NCBI GenBank assembly: GCA_018398585.1
Contig: JAGTTD010000025.1
Coordinates: forward strand, 14,017,578-14,081,577
Direction of reading: 5' to 3'
Source of the DNA: Simmondsia chinensis
Taxonomy: Eukaryota > Streptophyta > Magnoliopsida > Caryophyllales > Simmondsiaceae
DNA: 64,000 bases
Made by a program: the position numbers and the translations under genes. A model generated the notes under the pieces. It saw only the letters and a list, made by a program, of their open reading frames with translations. It did not search any database and was not told the DNA's origin. How positions within the stretch are numbered: the first letter of the stretch is position 1; each line of letters opens with the position of its first letter. This document shows positions 1 through 12,270 of this stretch, one piece after another.

Positions 1-1290
1 GGCTGTTGTTGGTGGAGTCAGGGAACTACAGGAACCCTCCTTCACTTGCTTCTTTAAGAAAGACACATGAAAAACATGATGCACCGCACTGTCTGGTGGT
101 AGTTCTAACTTGTATGCTACTTCTTTCCTACATGCTGTAAGATCTTGTATGGCCCAAAATAATGTGCTCCCAGCTTGAAGATTGTCTATAAGGCTGCCAC
201 TTCAAATAAACTTTGTCACCTACAAAAAAAGACTTGTCAATTCTATGTTTATCTTCAAAGAATTTCATCCGTGATTGAGCAAGCTGCAAATTAACATTAA
301 GCTGAAGCATGAGCTGTCTTCGCTACTCTAACAGATCAGAGACTACAACAACAGATGAAACAACTCCTTGGAGACCCATTGGTGAGGGTGGATAATAACC
401 ATATAGTTCCTTGAAAGGAGTTGTCTTAATAGCTGAATGTGCGTGTGTGTTATACTAGTACTCAGCTAAGGCAAGCCATCCAAACCAATGCTTGGGATGA
501 TTGAAAGTCATACTGCGCAAATACTGCTCCAAACATTGATTCACTCGTTCAGTTTGTCCATTTGTTTTAGGATGGTATGAAGAACTTAGAGCAAGAGTAG
601 TTCTCGGCAGACCAAACAACTTTGTCCAGAAATGGCTAACAAAAAGCCTGTCCCAGTCTAAAGTGATGGATTGAGGCAATCCATGAGGATGATATATGTG
701 ATCCAAGAAACTCTTTGTAAGCCTTGCAACATTAATTGGATGATCGAGGCCAATGAAGTGTCCAAACTTGGCGAATCGATCTACTACAACCCAAATCACT
801 TCTTTCCCTTCAGACTTAGGCAAACCTCCAATGAAATCCATACTTATATGTTGCCAAGCTCTCTCTGGAATAGGTAATGGTTGCAATAATCCTTGATGAG
901 GAACATGTTCACTTTTGGTTTGTTGACAAACCTCACAAGTTTGAAGACATTTCACCACATCCTTCTTCATTCCAACCCAATGGATGTATTACTTTACTCG
1001 CTGGTAGGTACCTTCATTACCCTTGTGGCCACACCAAGCAGAAGAGTGAATGGCTGAGACTATTTGCTATCTTAATTCAGAACAAGACCCAATGTAGATC
1101 TTGCCTTGTCACCCTTGATTCAGAGCTAGCTGAAGGCTTCACACTTACAGCAATGAGGCAATTCAGAGCAAAAACATCATCCACATAAATCTGCAAAACT
1201 TCTTCAATCCAAGAAAAAAGTGATACTAAAATTGCGTTGTTGGGAGCCTGATCATTCATTTCTTGACATTGGGAAAGAGCATATGCCACT
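1..1290 (-). pseudogene. pol: Ty3-A integrase, broken
   Basis: The minus strand shows the integrase zinc-binding remnant (CEVCQQTK near 900), the catalytic core (SMDFIGGLPKSEGKEVIWVV, then a DWDRLF segment where DRD is usual, then TERVNQCLEQYLRSM with the Glu) and the C-terminal GPY/F-type tail ending VFHVSFLKKQ close to position 60. The core is open from 970 to 455, then a TAG replaces a codon just after LALAEY. The linker to RNase H (1077-1289) and the HHCC histidines are disrupted by frameshifts. Intact, the enzyme would insert the cDNA into chromatin. No intact product is possible. Confidence 0.85.
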
Positions 1291-2858
1291 GCATTCTCTC
1301 TTCATCATCTATAGTCAATCGAATAGTCGAAGCCCAACATCTTCATGAGGCCTTTGCGTTGTACCCTTGTGGTAATTTTTTGCTCCAATAGGTATTTGAG
1401 GCTTTGATGGTCAGTTTTAATAATGAAATGGTGCCCTTCTAGATAGCGTTTCTACTTCTGTACTGCAAGGAGGATTGCAAGATACTCCTTCTCATAAATT
1501 GACAAACTCAAGTTCCTGGGTCCCAAAGCTCAACTTAGATAAGCAATTGGCTTTCCTTCTTGGGACATCACTGCACCAATACCAGTGCTACTTGCATCAA
1601 TTTCCAATACAAAAGGAAGCTTGAAATCTGGCATAGCTATCACCGAAGCTGAACACATGGCAGATTTAAGCTGCTCGAAAACTTTTTGAGCAATTTCATT
1701 CCATCTTAAGCAATTATGTGAGAGGTTTAGCCATCAAACTATAACAATAGATGAATTTACAATAATACCCAACCAAACCCAAGAAACTCCTTAACTGCTT
1801 AATAAAAGTAGGTGTAGGCCAATCTTACATAGCTTTGACCTTTGCATGATCAGTAGCAACCCCATGCCTTGAAACAACATGTCCCAGATATTCAACTTGT
1901 GAACTTGCAAAAAAACATTTGGACATCTTTGCATACAGCTGGTGTTGCCTTATAAGATCAAAGACTTGCTGAAGATGGGACCAATGACTATCAAGTGAAG
2001 AACTATATATCAAGATATCATAGAAGAAGACGAGAACAAACTTCCTCAGGTAAGACTTGAACACCTCATTCATTAAAGCTTGAAAGGTTGCAGGGGCATT
2101 GGACAACCCAAAGGGCATCACCACGAACTCATAATGTCCATGATGAGTGCGAAATGTAGTCTTGTGAATGTCTTCACCCTTAACTTGAACTTGATAGTAT
2201 CCCTGCTGCAAGTCTTGCTTGGAGAAACAACTGGACCTGTGCAATTCATCAAGCAAATCACTGGTATAGGGAACTTGTCTTTAATGGTAAGAGAATTAAG
2301 GTGCATGTAATCAATGCACATTTGAGATGTTCCATCCTTCTTCTTGACCAAGATCACACGTGATGGAAATGGACTACGGCTATTTCGAATAAAATGAGTT
2401 CTGAGAAGATCTTCCACCTGTCTTTCTATCTCATCCTTTGAGGCATGAGCACACTTGTAAGGTCTCAAACAAACCGGTTGAGCATCATTCTTCAAGGGAA
2501 TAGCATGGTCCAATGATCTCTTTGGAGGAAGAGAGGATGGAGGTTCAAACAAATCACTATATTCTTGAAGAAACCTGTGTAATTCAGGGTTGAACTGTTG
2601 ATGATCTTGCCCAATTTTTGCAGCCCCAATGGAAAACAAATGTCCAATCCAAAGATAGTTCTTCTTCTTGATGACATTCTCCAACCATTTTCCAGTCATG
2701 ACCTGCAACCGACCATGCTTCTTGATGCCTTGCTGCAACACCTTTTGGCCATTTCTGTCAAATGAGATCGTGAGCTCAGCAAAATCAAACACAATTAGGC
2801 TTATGGTCTTCATCCAATCTACTCCTAAGACCATATCACATCCCCCAAGCCTCAAAAC
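1291..2858 (-). pseudogene. pol: Ty3-A reverse transcriptase and RNase H, broken
   Basis: From 2855 leftward: the linker after protease (LGGCDMVLGVDWM), the RT entry motif (LPPKRSLDHAIPL), KKKDGTSQMCIDYMHLN, then after a frameshift near 2250 [28 protein letters not shown] and the active-site block. That block reads FFYDILIYSS where family members have FFDD, so one catalytic aspartate is Tyr. RNase H follows in fragments between about 1640 and 1300. In a live element these domains copy the genomic RNA and degrade it in the hybrid. The lost aspartate and several stops make it dead. Confidence 0.85.
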
Positions 2859-3377
2859 TCAAAAATCATAAGTGAAGCCATGCTTTTGCATCAACCATGA
2901 GAATTGCTTGCACTTAGTCTGAGTTAAAATGGAGTTTCCATCAGCTACCATGACTGTCAAAGGATTGGTTTTGATCATTTCATGGCCAATTGCACGCACA
3001 ATCTTTGGATCCATAAAGCTATGTATACTCCCACTATCCACCAAAATCAACATAAGTCCATGTCCAACCTCTCCCCTTATTATGATGGTGTTATGAAAAC
3101 CTCCACCAGTCAATGCTTGAACTGAAATTCTAAGCTCATCTTCATCTAAGTCACCAATTTCCTCTTGTTCTTGCTCTCCAAACTGAACTGGCGCTTCAGT
3201 CTCCTGAGGAACCTTCTCCAATTCTTCCTCATATTCAACACCAGTGACAACCATTAGGAGTTCAGGATTGCATTTATGGCCTAAGAAATACTTTTGATTA
3301 CACTTATAACATAAGCGTTGAGCCTTTTTCTCCTCCATACTATGGCTTTTACTATACCACCAGAAGATACAGAGCAA
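2859..3377 (-). pseudogene. pol: Ty3-A retroviral-type aspartic protease with Gag zinc knuckle
   Basis: The frame on the minus strand contains CYKCNQKYFLGHKC, a CX2C-X7-HXC zinc knuckle common in plant Ty3/gypsy Gag proteins, then an acidic linker, then LILVDSGSIHSFMDPKIV, the protease active-site segment with the catalytic DSG. It ends at a stop beside the FDF residues that precede the conserved LGGCDMVLGVDWM segment, which continues in the next frame. Protease would cleave the Gag-Pol polyprotein inside the particle. Confidence 0.8.
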
Positions 3378-4320
3378 GTTACAGATGACCCCTGACCACC
3401 TTTGGATTGTGCTCCTTCAGGTATTGAGAAGATGGTATTCTCAATAAGCCGGGCCTTGGAGTAAGCTTGAGAAAGTGTTGTAGGTTCTAAAGTCTTGACC
3501 AGATTCTTCATCTTGAACTTCAAACCACTGATAAAGCTTGAAACATAGTAAGCCTCGGTGGTCTCTGGATAAGCAATCAACCTGCGTGCTCACAAGTTCT
3601 CAAACCTTGTGATATACTCTTTCACTGAGGTTGTTTATATTACTTTGCTAAAATTGTCCACAATGTCTCCAATGTCTTCCTCTCCATAGCGTTCACATAA
3701 TTCCTTCACAAATTCAGCCTAAGTAATGGAAGCTCTCCCCCTGATTAATCTAAAATACAAAGTTTCTTGGTCTCCTTTTAAGTATATTGCTACAAGATCC
3801 ACCTTTTCAGCTTCTGATATATGATAAAATTGAAAATAGCGCTCACATCTTCTGATCCAGGACTGTGGTTGCACTCCATCAAACATTTCCATATCAATTT
3901 GTGGCTGTCTGAATCCAGAGCCCTGGGACACAGCTATTACCTCTCCACTCTCCTCTGATGTAGTATGAGTAGTTGGAGAATGCAACTGACTAGTTGGTCT
4001 TAAAATTCCAGCAGCATTGCCCTGCCTATCTTGTTTGTCCAACTATTGTTATATTTGATTGATTTGTGAATGAAGGCTCTGAGTTTCCTCAAGTGCTACT
4101 CTTTGTCTGTCTAATTGTTGTTGCATTCCACCGATTCGTACGGAATGATTCTGAGTCACCTTTCGGCTGTGCAACATAGCATTCACTTGGCAAGCCATGT
4201 TGGCAATTGTATCAGATTAATCCTAAACAACGACATGTCCAACATTTCCAGCTTCATTCGCAGTAGCTCCTACTACAGCAGTAGCAAATGAGGCTGCACC
4301 AGATCTGGTAGTAGGCATAA
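3281..4320 (-). pseudogene. gag: Ty3-A Gag, broken
   Basis: Gag begins around 4319 with MPTTRSGAA, matching starts in sister copies (GGVTTRS). The conserved capsid part is visible: MFDGVQPQSWIRRCERYFQF near 3890-3830, then YYVSSFISGLKFKMKNLVK at 3550-3490. Stops at several ancestral Gln codons and frameshifts separate three fragments (4042-3719, 3580-3281 and the N-terminal piece). Gag would form the particle shell. Confidence 0.8.
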
Positions 4321-4724
4321 TTTGGAGCAACAATCGTAATTCTTATACTGATTGATGTATCTACAAGAAAACAAGCAATGAAACAGTACAATGTATTTGT
4401 AGATGAGAGGAAGTTTATTGTTAAGTAATGCACTCAGCTGTAATAGATCCTAAATAAGGATCAGTTTGCAAGGCTTTAATAGCTGAATTCCAGATCGAGC
4501 GGCTCTTGATTTGGATTTTATCAAATTTAATCTTGTAACAGCACTTGTTGTCCAATGCTCAACACGATCAAGAACAATTGCAAGCTGTTCTGTGCTAGAG
4601 CAAACAATCGCAGCAACAATTGAACTAATCTAAGTTCAAACTCTCAATAAATGCTTGACTAAGGATTAGATGCAATTAATTGCACTTCGGTAGTTCAGTG
4701 ATGCTGAATTGGAGCTAAATTCAA

Positions 4725-4738
4725 GCTCTGATACCAAT
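4725..4738 (-). promoter_or_regulatory. Ty3-A primer binding site (initiator tRNA-Met type)
   Basis: The minus strand reads ATTGGTATCAGAGC directly beside the LTR. This is the standard complement of the 3' end of initiator tRNA-Met in plant retrotransposons and sets element orientation and the inner LTR edge. Confidence 0.85.
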
Positions 4739-5057
4739 TATCATGAATCAAGAACAATCTTGATTCATAACGTAAGATAGAATGGAGTTTAGGTGAGAAA
4801 AGAAGTGAAAGTAGATGAGAAGTGGAGAGAAATTAGGGTTGAGAAGCAAAATAGAAGTATATTCATTCATCAATGATCAATTACAAGATAGATCTTACTT
4901 ATTTATAACAAGATAGATGTAATGAGCTAAGATTAATGCTTCAACCTACTCAATACCTCAGCCGCCGAACTTGACTATGCTTGACTACCTAACCCACTAT
5001 CTTGCCTAAAGAACGCATACAAATGTAATAGCAACATGTAAACTAATGATCATAACA
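4739..5057 (-). repeat. Ty3-A 5' LTR
   Basis: On the minus strand it starts TGTTATGATC at 5057 and ends TTCATGATA next to the primer site; the expected terminal CA is lost. A TATA-like CTTATTTATAAC lies near 4910. The partner LTR is outside the window, so divergence and target duplication cannot be assessed. Confidence 0.8.
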
Positions 5058-6836
5058 GAAAAATACCTGAAATTGCTCCAAAAATAAAGAATACCAAAAT
5101 GATAGAACTCCAAGAATAATAACAAACTCCAAGAAGCACAGAAAATTGAGACCTAGCAGCCTTATATGCAATGACCTCGAACCACCTATGGAGTAGACTC
5201 CGAAAAATATTAAACTTGAGGAAAGAAAAACTTCAAAAGAAATTTTTTTCCTCTCCCACTAGGTCTCCGAAAGTTAACACTTTCATAAACCATTAATTTT
5301 TTAATTCTAAATTGAATACCAAACCTTGAAATAGGTACCATTTTTTATAATAGGGTATAGGAGCGAAAAACTAAATAATGAACCATAGGTAAACACAACA
5401 AAACACAGCGTTCAAATACAATATACAGGCAAAAGGTGGCATTTCAAACAAAGAAAAAAATCTCATCCCGCTCCGTGTGCCACCTGTTACAATCGGATTG
5501 ATGCGTGCCTAATGGTGCGGATCAACCCCTTCCTTGTTTACCAGAGCGTGCCACGTGGTCCGTGCCTGAAGGCACACCTCATCGCTGTTAGCCACGCTCT
5601 GGTTGGTCAGATTTGTGTGAAGCAGATCGCGACCTGTGTTCCATTTTTTGCTTTGTTTCCCGCATGTAAAAATTGATCTTATGAATTTTACTTTTTTTAA
5701 AAATATTTTATTGTATAATTTTTAATTTTTATTCATCTCATGAATAATGTCTGGCAAATTTAAATTTTCTCATCTCATGAATTCTTTAATATTTTAATGG
5801 CAATAAATATTAAGGCTTGTGTAAGGACCTTAGGGACAATTTAGCTCAAAATGGGTTAAATTACTTACCATCTCATGATAAAATTTATTTACCATTTAAT
5901 AAGACTTAATTCCATTAAATAAATCACACTGCATTCTAAACTTAAATCATTTATTCGATATTTGTCAAATAGACTGTATTGATAAAAACAACCCCTCCTC
6001 TATATGTCCACGATTAAGAGCAAATATAACTACTACCATTATCCTTCTCACAGCTTTTTCATTAGTTACCTACTTGCCCTTCACTAAATAATTCATTTAT
6101 ACTTGAACGTAATCATAGTATAAATTCCAAAGGTCAAACACGTGGAACACTTTGGCCAAAGTTTCCAAATCATTCAAACACTTACTAATCAACTAAGGGG
6201 ACATCTTTATGTCATAAGAGATTGTAGATTCACTATTGAATACCTGATTCTTGTCACAGTCCACGCTGCTACCCAGTGTACGGGGAAATTCAGTCATTTG
6301 TCTAGATCTTACTTATAGTACACCAAAGTATGTTACATTCCATGCACAAGTCTAGAATACTCTCAGGACTTAGAGTCATCATTCAAAAAGTACAATATGA
6401 ATCACTTATCTTCTATAGTAGTCCAAAAATAAGCAACTCACACAGTCCAACTCAGTGTGTCAATCTTATTAAACATACCAATCTGACACTTTTGGATCAC
6501 CATCCATATGACCAAGACAAGTCAACTAAAGTGTTAAGTCATGGTCTTAATAGACAAGTAGCCCAAGCTCATTGTCGACCATGAGTTATTCAAATAACAT
6601 TCCATACCATTTGCTCCAAGTCTATCTGTGGCTTAATCTTATTAATCATTTAGAACAAACATGTAAAATGTAACCTGAGGGAACTGTCCATCTCATGGGC
6701 GGTACTTAAAAGAAAATCACATGCAGTATATATGCTCACACAAATTTAACAAGGAAACAATTGGAACTTCAATTTTATTCATTAACAAAATGTTATTAAT
6801 AGAATAAATTTGGATTTCAGGGCACCATTCCGAACA
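5058..6836 (-). repeat. Copia-1: long copia-type LTR, minus strand, cut by Ty3-A
   Basis: Aligned by eye, the reverse complement of this stretch matches 23220-about 24965 over nearly its full length. It starts TGTTCGGAATGGTGCCCTGA at 6836, against TGTTAGGAACAGTGTCCTAA in the other copy. Shared later blocks include ATATACTGCATGTGATTTTC and CACAGATAGACTTGGA. The match is cut at 5057/5058 by Ty3-A, whose 5' LTR starts there. No polypurine tract precedes the LTR start at 6836, so it is a 5' LTR or a solo LTR, inserted into Copia-2, which starts immediately to the right. Small open frames inside it have no recognisable content. Confidence 0.8.
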
Positions 6837-6842
6837 AACCTT

Positions 6843-7640
6843 AGATGCTCCATTTTAGAAAGAAACAGTTATTAACGAACTAGACTCTATGATGAGCAAT
6901 AACACTTGAGTGCTAGTGCAGCTCCCTAGAGAATGCTAAACGATAGGGTGTAAATTAATGGCTTCCAAACAGAAAAAAGATTGATAGGTCCATAGAGAAA
7001 TATAAGGTCAGGCCAGTGGCTAAAGGATACACCTGAAAACAATGAATACATTTCTTTGACACTTACTTACCCGTAAATGTGATTGCCACTGTGGGAGCTC
7101 TTTTAGCTCTAGCATCCATACATAACCTTGTAGTACACCAAATTGACATAAAAATGCATTTTTGAATGATCACCTTAAGGAAGAATCTTATATGGAATAA
7201 CCCGAGGGGTTTGATGTTCATGGTATGGAGCATAAGGTATGTGAGCTTATGAAGTCTTTATAAGGCCTTAAACAAGCTCATAAACAATGGGATAAAAAAT
7301 TTGATTTTACCTTGGTCACGCATAGTTTTGTTGTAAACAATTGTGATGCATGTTTGTATTCTTAGCATGTTAATAATGATTGTGCGATTATCTGTTTTTC
7401 TGTTGATGGCATGCTTATCTTTGGCACGAGTGTGAATATTGTGAATGATACAAAGTCTTTCATGACTACATGTTTTGATATGAAAGAACTAGGAGAGGCC
7501 AATGTGATACCTAGGGTTAAGATAACTAGAACACCTGAGGGTTTTACTTTAAGTCAATCCCATTACGTGGAGAAAATATTGAGGAAGTTGACGACATTCT
7601 TGCCGAAACTCCATATGACCCTAGTATTCATTTGAAAAAA
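6843..7640 (+). pseudogene. pol: Copia-2 reverse transcriptase, broken
   Basis: Across shifting plus frames the typical copia RT order is readable: INELDSMMSNNTWVLV at 6869, the KYKVRPVAKGYT region at 6995-7032, ATVGALLALASIHNLV near 7090, then KSLYKALNK and, in the last open part, CFSVDGMLIFGTS. That last segment is the copia YVDD box with Tyr and one Asp replaced (SVDG), so the catalytic centre is lost. FDMKELGEA and TLSQSHYVEKIL follow, as in the family. Multiple stops and frameshifts. The stop TGA at 7633 ends the last open stretch. Confidence 0.8.
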
Positions 7641-7734
7641 AAACACATGAGATAATGTATCACATGCTGAATAGGCTAAGATGATTGGTAACATAATATT
7701 CTTAATAAGCTAGGCTAAGATAGTTGGTAGTGTA

Positions 7735-8485
7735 ACATTCTTAATGAAATATACTCGTATTGACATTGCATATGCCTTTAGTAGACTTAGCCATTACACC
7801 TGTAACCCTGGTGATAAGAACTGGAATGCATTGACAAGGTTGTTAAGGTATCTTAAAGGTACCATGAATTGGGGTTTACACTATAAGAAATTCCCTACTG
7901 TGTTAGAGGGATATTATGATGCTAATTGGGTGTTTTATTTTGATTAAATTCAATGTACTAGTGGCTATGTGTTTGTGCTTGCTAATTGTGCTATTTCATG
8001 GAAATCATCTTAACAAACCTATAATGCTAAATCAATACAAATTTATTGCACCAAAAATGGTAGGTTTGGAAATTTAATGACTAATGGGTGTCTTTGGAGA
8101 TAATCCATTGTGGTGAAATCCCACGCGTTTAGTGTTATTACACTAACTCAAGAGCAGCCATTAGATTTGCTCAACGTGAGGTATATAATGGCAAGTAGAT
8201 GCATATTTGCCTCATATATGGTGTAATGAGAAATTTGATCACAAATCATGTTGTCTCACTTGAGTATGTAAGGATTGAGAAGAATCTAGCAGATCCACTA
8301 GAAAAAGGCCTTGCAAGGAAAATAACAAATGAAACAGCAAAAAATTATGGCTTAAGCACATTCGTTTGTCAGTTCAATGGGTCAAACGAAGTTAGAGACC
8401 TGGAAATTTCAGATGGCCGCTCCAACCCATTCCAAGTTGTTGTTGTATTAGAGACTCTAGGATCAGTCAGTACTGCCATGTCATA
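7735..8485 (+). pseudogene. pol: Copia-2 RNase H, broken
   Basis: The plus strand encodes [20 protein letters not shown] at 7744, then [15 protein letters not shown] and GYYDANWV, the copia C-terminal RT/RNase H signature in which the family has a YxDADW block. The C-terminal part (ISLEYVRTEKNLADPL-like) lies at 8250-8310 as LEYVRIEKNLADPLEKGL. Stops at 7945 and around 8010 break it. About 120 bp between 7640 and 7740 carry a near-duplicate of the GGCTAAGAT.GTTGGTA motif, a small tandem duplication. Confidence 0.8.
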
Positions 8486-8990
8486 AGGTTGAGCTTAATA
8501 ATGTTGTCCATAAACTGTCATGGTGGTGTCAGGTAACACATTTGATGGACTCACCGTACTGGCTTGACGTGAGGATGAGCTTAAGGCTCTAATGATGTCC
8601 ATGGGCTATAATGGTAGTCTGGGGCAACATACCTAATTGACTCACATAAGGGATTATGAGGGTCTGAAGCCCCTTTGTCGAGAGGAAGGACTTACTTTCT
8701 AGAGCTTTCCTGAGAATACCAGGTTTCAGACTTTGTTTAAAGGGACCTTACACTTCCTTATTGCAGAGTACATTTCAACCACGAGAACCACATGAAGGAG
8801 TTAGGTATGCTCTTCACCAAGATGGATAAATGATTCAAAACTATGTTCCCTTCGGGTGGTTATGGGACATGCTTAGTTACTAGGTGTTGATTCAAGTCCA
8901 AAACACAATAACATTGTCAAATGCGAGTCTCACAAATTAGTAATATTCTTCCTTTCCTTCCTTTTCTAAAAATTGAACTATGTGGGGGAT
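8486..8990 (+). promoter_or_regulatory. Copia-2 3' non-coding region with polypurine tract at 8980-8990
   Basis: About 490 bp without recognisable protein lie between RNase H and the LTR. ATGTGGGGGAT at 8980-8990 is the standard copia polypurine tract that primes plus-strand DNA; the LTR begins directly after it. This fixes element strand and LTR start. Confidence 0.7.
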
Positions 8991-9047
8991 TATTGGAATT
9001 TGGGGTAGTGTGTTTAAATTTTGATAAACATGTAAAATCAACTCATC
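8991..9047 (+). repeat. Copia-2 3' LTR, first piece
   Basis: Starts TATTGGAATTTGGGG; TGTTGGAATTT would be canonical, so the second base appears mutated. It is cut after AACTCATC by Ty3-B and continues at 19779 with CCACATAGAAAAAG. Confidence 0.7.
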
Positions 9048-9406
9048 TGTTATGATCCTAGATCAAACTTGGATCATAAGCTTGAGATATAGGAGGATGG
9101 GATGAGAAAGAAGGGCAAGCGATGAGAAATGGAGAGAAAACTAGGGTTGAGAGAGAAATTATATCAATTTCATTTGAATGAGTCCTCAATTACATGAATG
9201 ATGCTTATTTATACTCAAAAATCTGACGGCTAGCCTAAACAAAGGAAAACAAGCTAAAATCCAACTACAAGAAATTTTCCGCCAAAACACCCAAACCGAC
9301 TAACTACTTTACCTGCTATTCCCACCATAAACTGAATTTGAATTCAAATGAGAAATTTACATCAAGAATCAACTAAAAATGCATAAAATTTTTCACGGTC
9401 ATGACA
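9048..9406 (-). repeat. Ty3-B 3' LTR
   Basis: Minus strand: TGTCATGACC at 9406 to GGATCATAACA at 9048, a perfect TG...CA frame. It is preceded on the minus strand by polypurine GAGGAGAGGGTAT (9407-9419). A TATA-like GTATAAATAAG is at 9210-9222, and TTTTGGCGGAAAA, an E2F-type motif, at 9275-9287. Confidence 0.9.
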
Positions 9407-9900
9407 ATACCCTCTCCTCAAAATCATTCTTGCCCTAGGAATGAAGAAGAAGGGAATTGGCTGTGTAGATACTTCAATTTCTCCCCTCTGGTTTGTGTTG
9501 GATCCAAATTGAGCCACTGAACCAAGACTTCCTTCTCTACTATGCCATGCTGCTATACCAAACGTGAATCCAAAATTGCTGCAGTAGTCTGTATCAGAGT
9601 TCCATTGTTTGCTGCTGTAGGAGGCTGCCTTAAACATTCCTTCCTTTCTGCCATATGCTTCTTCAAAAGAGAGACATGAAAAACAGGATGCAGAAAAGAA
9701 TTAGATGGTAGCTCTAATCGATAAGCTAAATTGCCTACTTTCTCTAACACCTTGTAAGGACTAAAGAAACGAGCCCCTAACTTCACATTCTTGCGAACTG
9801 CAATTGAGGACTGGCTGTAAAGTTGGAGCTTGGGATACACCAAGTCTCCAACTGTAAAATGTTCTGTCAGAACGTTTCTTATTAGCATAAAACTTCATTC
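9407..9900 (-). pseudogene. pol: Ty3-B integrase C-terminus and chromodomain remnant
   Basis: At 9888-9640 the minus strand gives VGDLVYPKLQLYSQSSIAV, then KLGARFFSPYKVLEKVGNLA and HPVFHVSLLKKHMAERKE: the GPY/F tail that leads into chromodomains in chromoviruses. The following VLVQWLNLD block and QFPSS near 9530-9430 are a decayed chromodomain in another frame. In live elements this domain reads histone marks and steers integration. Confidence 0.8.
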
Positions 9901-10079
9901 TTGATTGAGCAAGTTGAAGATTGTCTTTCAATTGTGAATTAGTTGTCTTCTTTGTGAAAGAAGATTATTAACCTCTGTCACATGAGATGTTAAACCTTGT
10001 AGCACCATGAGGGAAGGAGGATCGTACCCATATAAGGCCTTAAAAGGAGTGGTCCCAATAGCTGAATGAAAGTGAGTGT

Positions 10080-10925
10080 TATACCAGAATTCTGCTAATG
10101 ATAACCAACAAGACTAGTGTTTAGGATAAGTGAAAGTCATGCTTCGAAGGTACTGCTCCACACACTGGTTCACCCTCTCTGTTTGCCCATCATATTGGGG
10201 ATAATATGATGAACTAAGAGCAAGAATAGAGCCCATCAACAAGATTAACTCCCTCCAGAACTGACAAGAGAACATTCTGTCCCGATCTGATACAATGGAT
10301 TGAGACAATCCATGCAATTTGTAGATTTGATCAAGGAATACCCTGGCTAACCTTTCAGCAGAGATGGGATGACTCAAGACAATGAAGTGGCTAAATTTAG
10401 TAAATCGATCCACAATGACCAAGATTACCTCCTTTCCTTCAGCCTTTGGCATTCCAAGAAGTCCATGCTTAGGTGTTGTCAGGCCCTATTAGGAATTGGC
10501 AAGGGTTGTAGAAGACCTGGGTACTAGACGTGCTCAGACTTAGTCCTCTGACAGACATCACAACTTTGCACAAATTCTGCAATCCCTTTCTTGGCTTTAA
10601 CCTAGCAAAAGTACTGCTTCAATCTCTTATAAGTGCCCTCTATACCAAAGTGACCACCCTAAGTAGAAGAATGAAAAGCCAGAATGATCTGTCCTCTCAA
10701 ATAAGTGGAGGTTCCCATGTATATCTTCCCTTTAATTCTAACGATTCTATTCGAAACAGTGACTTCAGCTTCCATATCGGATGAATTACTCACCGTATAG
10801 GATGTAATGCAATCTGTAGCAAACTTATCCCCTTCATATGACTTGTAAACCTCTTCCATCCAATTAGGCAATACGTAAGAAATAGCTGAACAAGATCCAG
10901 ATTCACCTTCTTCCAACCTTCGAGA
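10080..10925 (-). pseudogene. pol: Ty3-B integrase core, broken
   Basis: Open part 10452-10114 holds MPKAEGKEVILVIVDRFTKF, SIVSDRDRMFSCQFW and TERVNQCVEQYLRSM. The first aspartate of the core lies in the broken segment just upstream, the second (SDRD) and the Glu (TERVNQ) are visible. The zinc-binding N-terminus and linker lie at 10916-10500 with frameshifts. A stop separates the core from the LAEFWYN segment. Confidence 0.8.
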
Positions 10926-12270
10926 GAGAGCGTCAGCAACAATGTTCTCTTTCCCTTTGATAATTAATAGAATAACTTAGTCCCAAAATCCTTATGAGTC
11001 CTTTCCTTTGCACTCTAGTGGTAATCTTTTGTTCCAGGTGGTATCTCAGGCTTTGGTGGTCAGTTCTGATAAAAAAATGATTTCCTTCGAGGTAATGCCC
11101 CCATTTTTGCACTGCTAACAGGATAGCCAAATATTCCTTCTCATAAATCGAGAGTTGTTGATTTCTTGGACTAAGACCCTGACCGAGGAAAGCTACTGGC
11201 CTGTCCCGCTAAGATAGCACTACTCCGATTCCCATCCTACTAGCATCAGTTTCTAGTACAAAAGGCCTCCCAAATTCTGGAATAACTAGAACTGGCGCAG
11301 AGCACCTGGCTAACTTGACACCTTCAAATGCCTCTTGAGCCAAATTAGACCATAAAAATGTATCCTTCTTCAGAAGATCAGTCAAGGGCTTAGCCAACAC
11401 TCCATACCCTGTAATAAACTTTCTATAATACCCAGACAATCCCAGGAAATCCCTTAGCTGCTTAAGGTTTTTAGGAATATGCTACGCCTTCATTGCCTTT
11501 ATCTTGTTAGGATCTGTGGCTACACGTTCTTTAGAGACTATGTGACCCAAGTATTCCACTTGAGTTTGAGCAAAAGAACACTTGGCAAGCTTAGCATATA
11601 ACTTATTCTTGTGCATAATCTGAAATACTTGCCTCAAGTGCTTTACATGTTCTTCAATGGAAGGACTATAAGCCTATATATCATCGAAGAATACCAGCAC
11701 AAATTTCCGTAAATAAGCTTTGAACACTTGGTTCATCAATGCCTGAAAGGTTGCAAGAGTATTAGTTAAGCCAAAAGGCATGACCAACAACTCAAAATGC
11801 CTGTAGTGTGTCCTGAAAGTAGTCTTGTGAATATCTTCATCCAACACTCGAATCTGGTGATATCCTTGCCTCAAGTCCAACTTAGAGTAATACTGTGAAC
11901 CATTCAATTCATCAAGCAGTTCATTAATAACAGGAATGGGAAACTTATCCTTAATGGTTGGGGAGTTAATATGTTTGTAATCCACACATATATGAGATGA
12001 GCCATCCCTCTTCTTGACAAGAATCACCCGAGAAGCAAATGGATTGTGACTATGACAGATAAATTTGTTTGTAATGGCTCTTTAACTTTTCTCACTCTTC
12101 TATGAGTGAGGGTATTTATAAGGTTTTAAGTTCACAGTATTAGAAAGAGCCTTTAGAGAAATAGCATGATCCAGCATCCTCTTAGGAGGCAAAGTAGATG
12201 GCTGTGAAAACACATCTTCATCTCAAGCAGCAACTGTCCAATGAAGGGATCTGAAGTCTCAAGAGTTGCG
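10921..12270 (-). pseudogene. pol: Ty3-B reverse transcriptase and RNase H, broken
   Basis: RT is at 12027-11674: [52 protein letters not shown] and VLVFFDDI, so both active-site aspartates are retained. The frame then stops (TATAT TAG region). The tether and RNase H start ([15 protein letters not shown]) lie at 11439-11209, and the RNase H C-terminal part (MAILLAVQKWGHYLEGNHFF, TDHQSLRYHLEQK) at 11130-10933. The 5' coding part is on the other side of Ty3-C, with the RT entry motif LPPKR near 12190. Confidence 0.85.

Larger units (their letters stand above)
1..5057 (-). mobile_element. Ty3-A: Reina-like Ty3/gypsy retrotransposon, 3' end outside window
   Basis: Read on the minus strand, the order is LTR (4739-5057), tRNA-Met-type primer site, Gag, protease, reverse transcriptase, RNase H, integrase, which is the Ty3/gypsy order. 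The short LTR (about 320 bp) and the overall size of about 5 kb fit the Reina group of chromoviruses; that placement is inference. The left edge of the window cuts it just after the integrase GPY/F-type tail, so the chromodomain end, polypurine tract and 3' LTR are not visible. All reading frames are broken. It sits inside a copia LTR, which resumes at 5058, so it is younger than that LTR. The 4321-4724 stretch is untranslated leader between primer site and Gag; I see nothing else there. Confidence 0.9.
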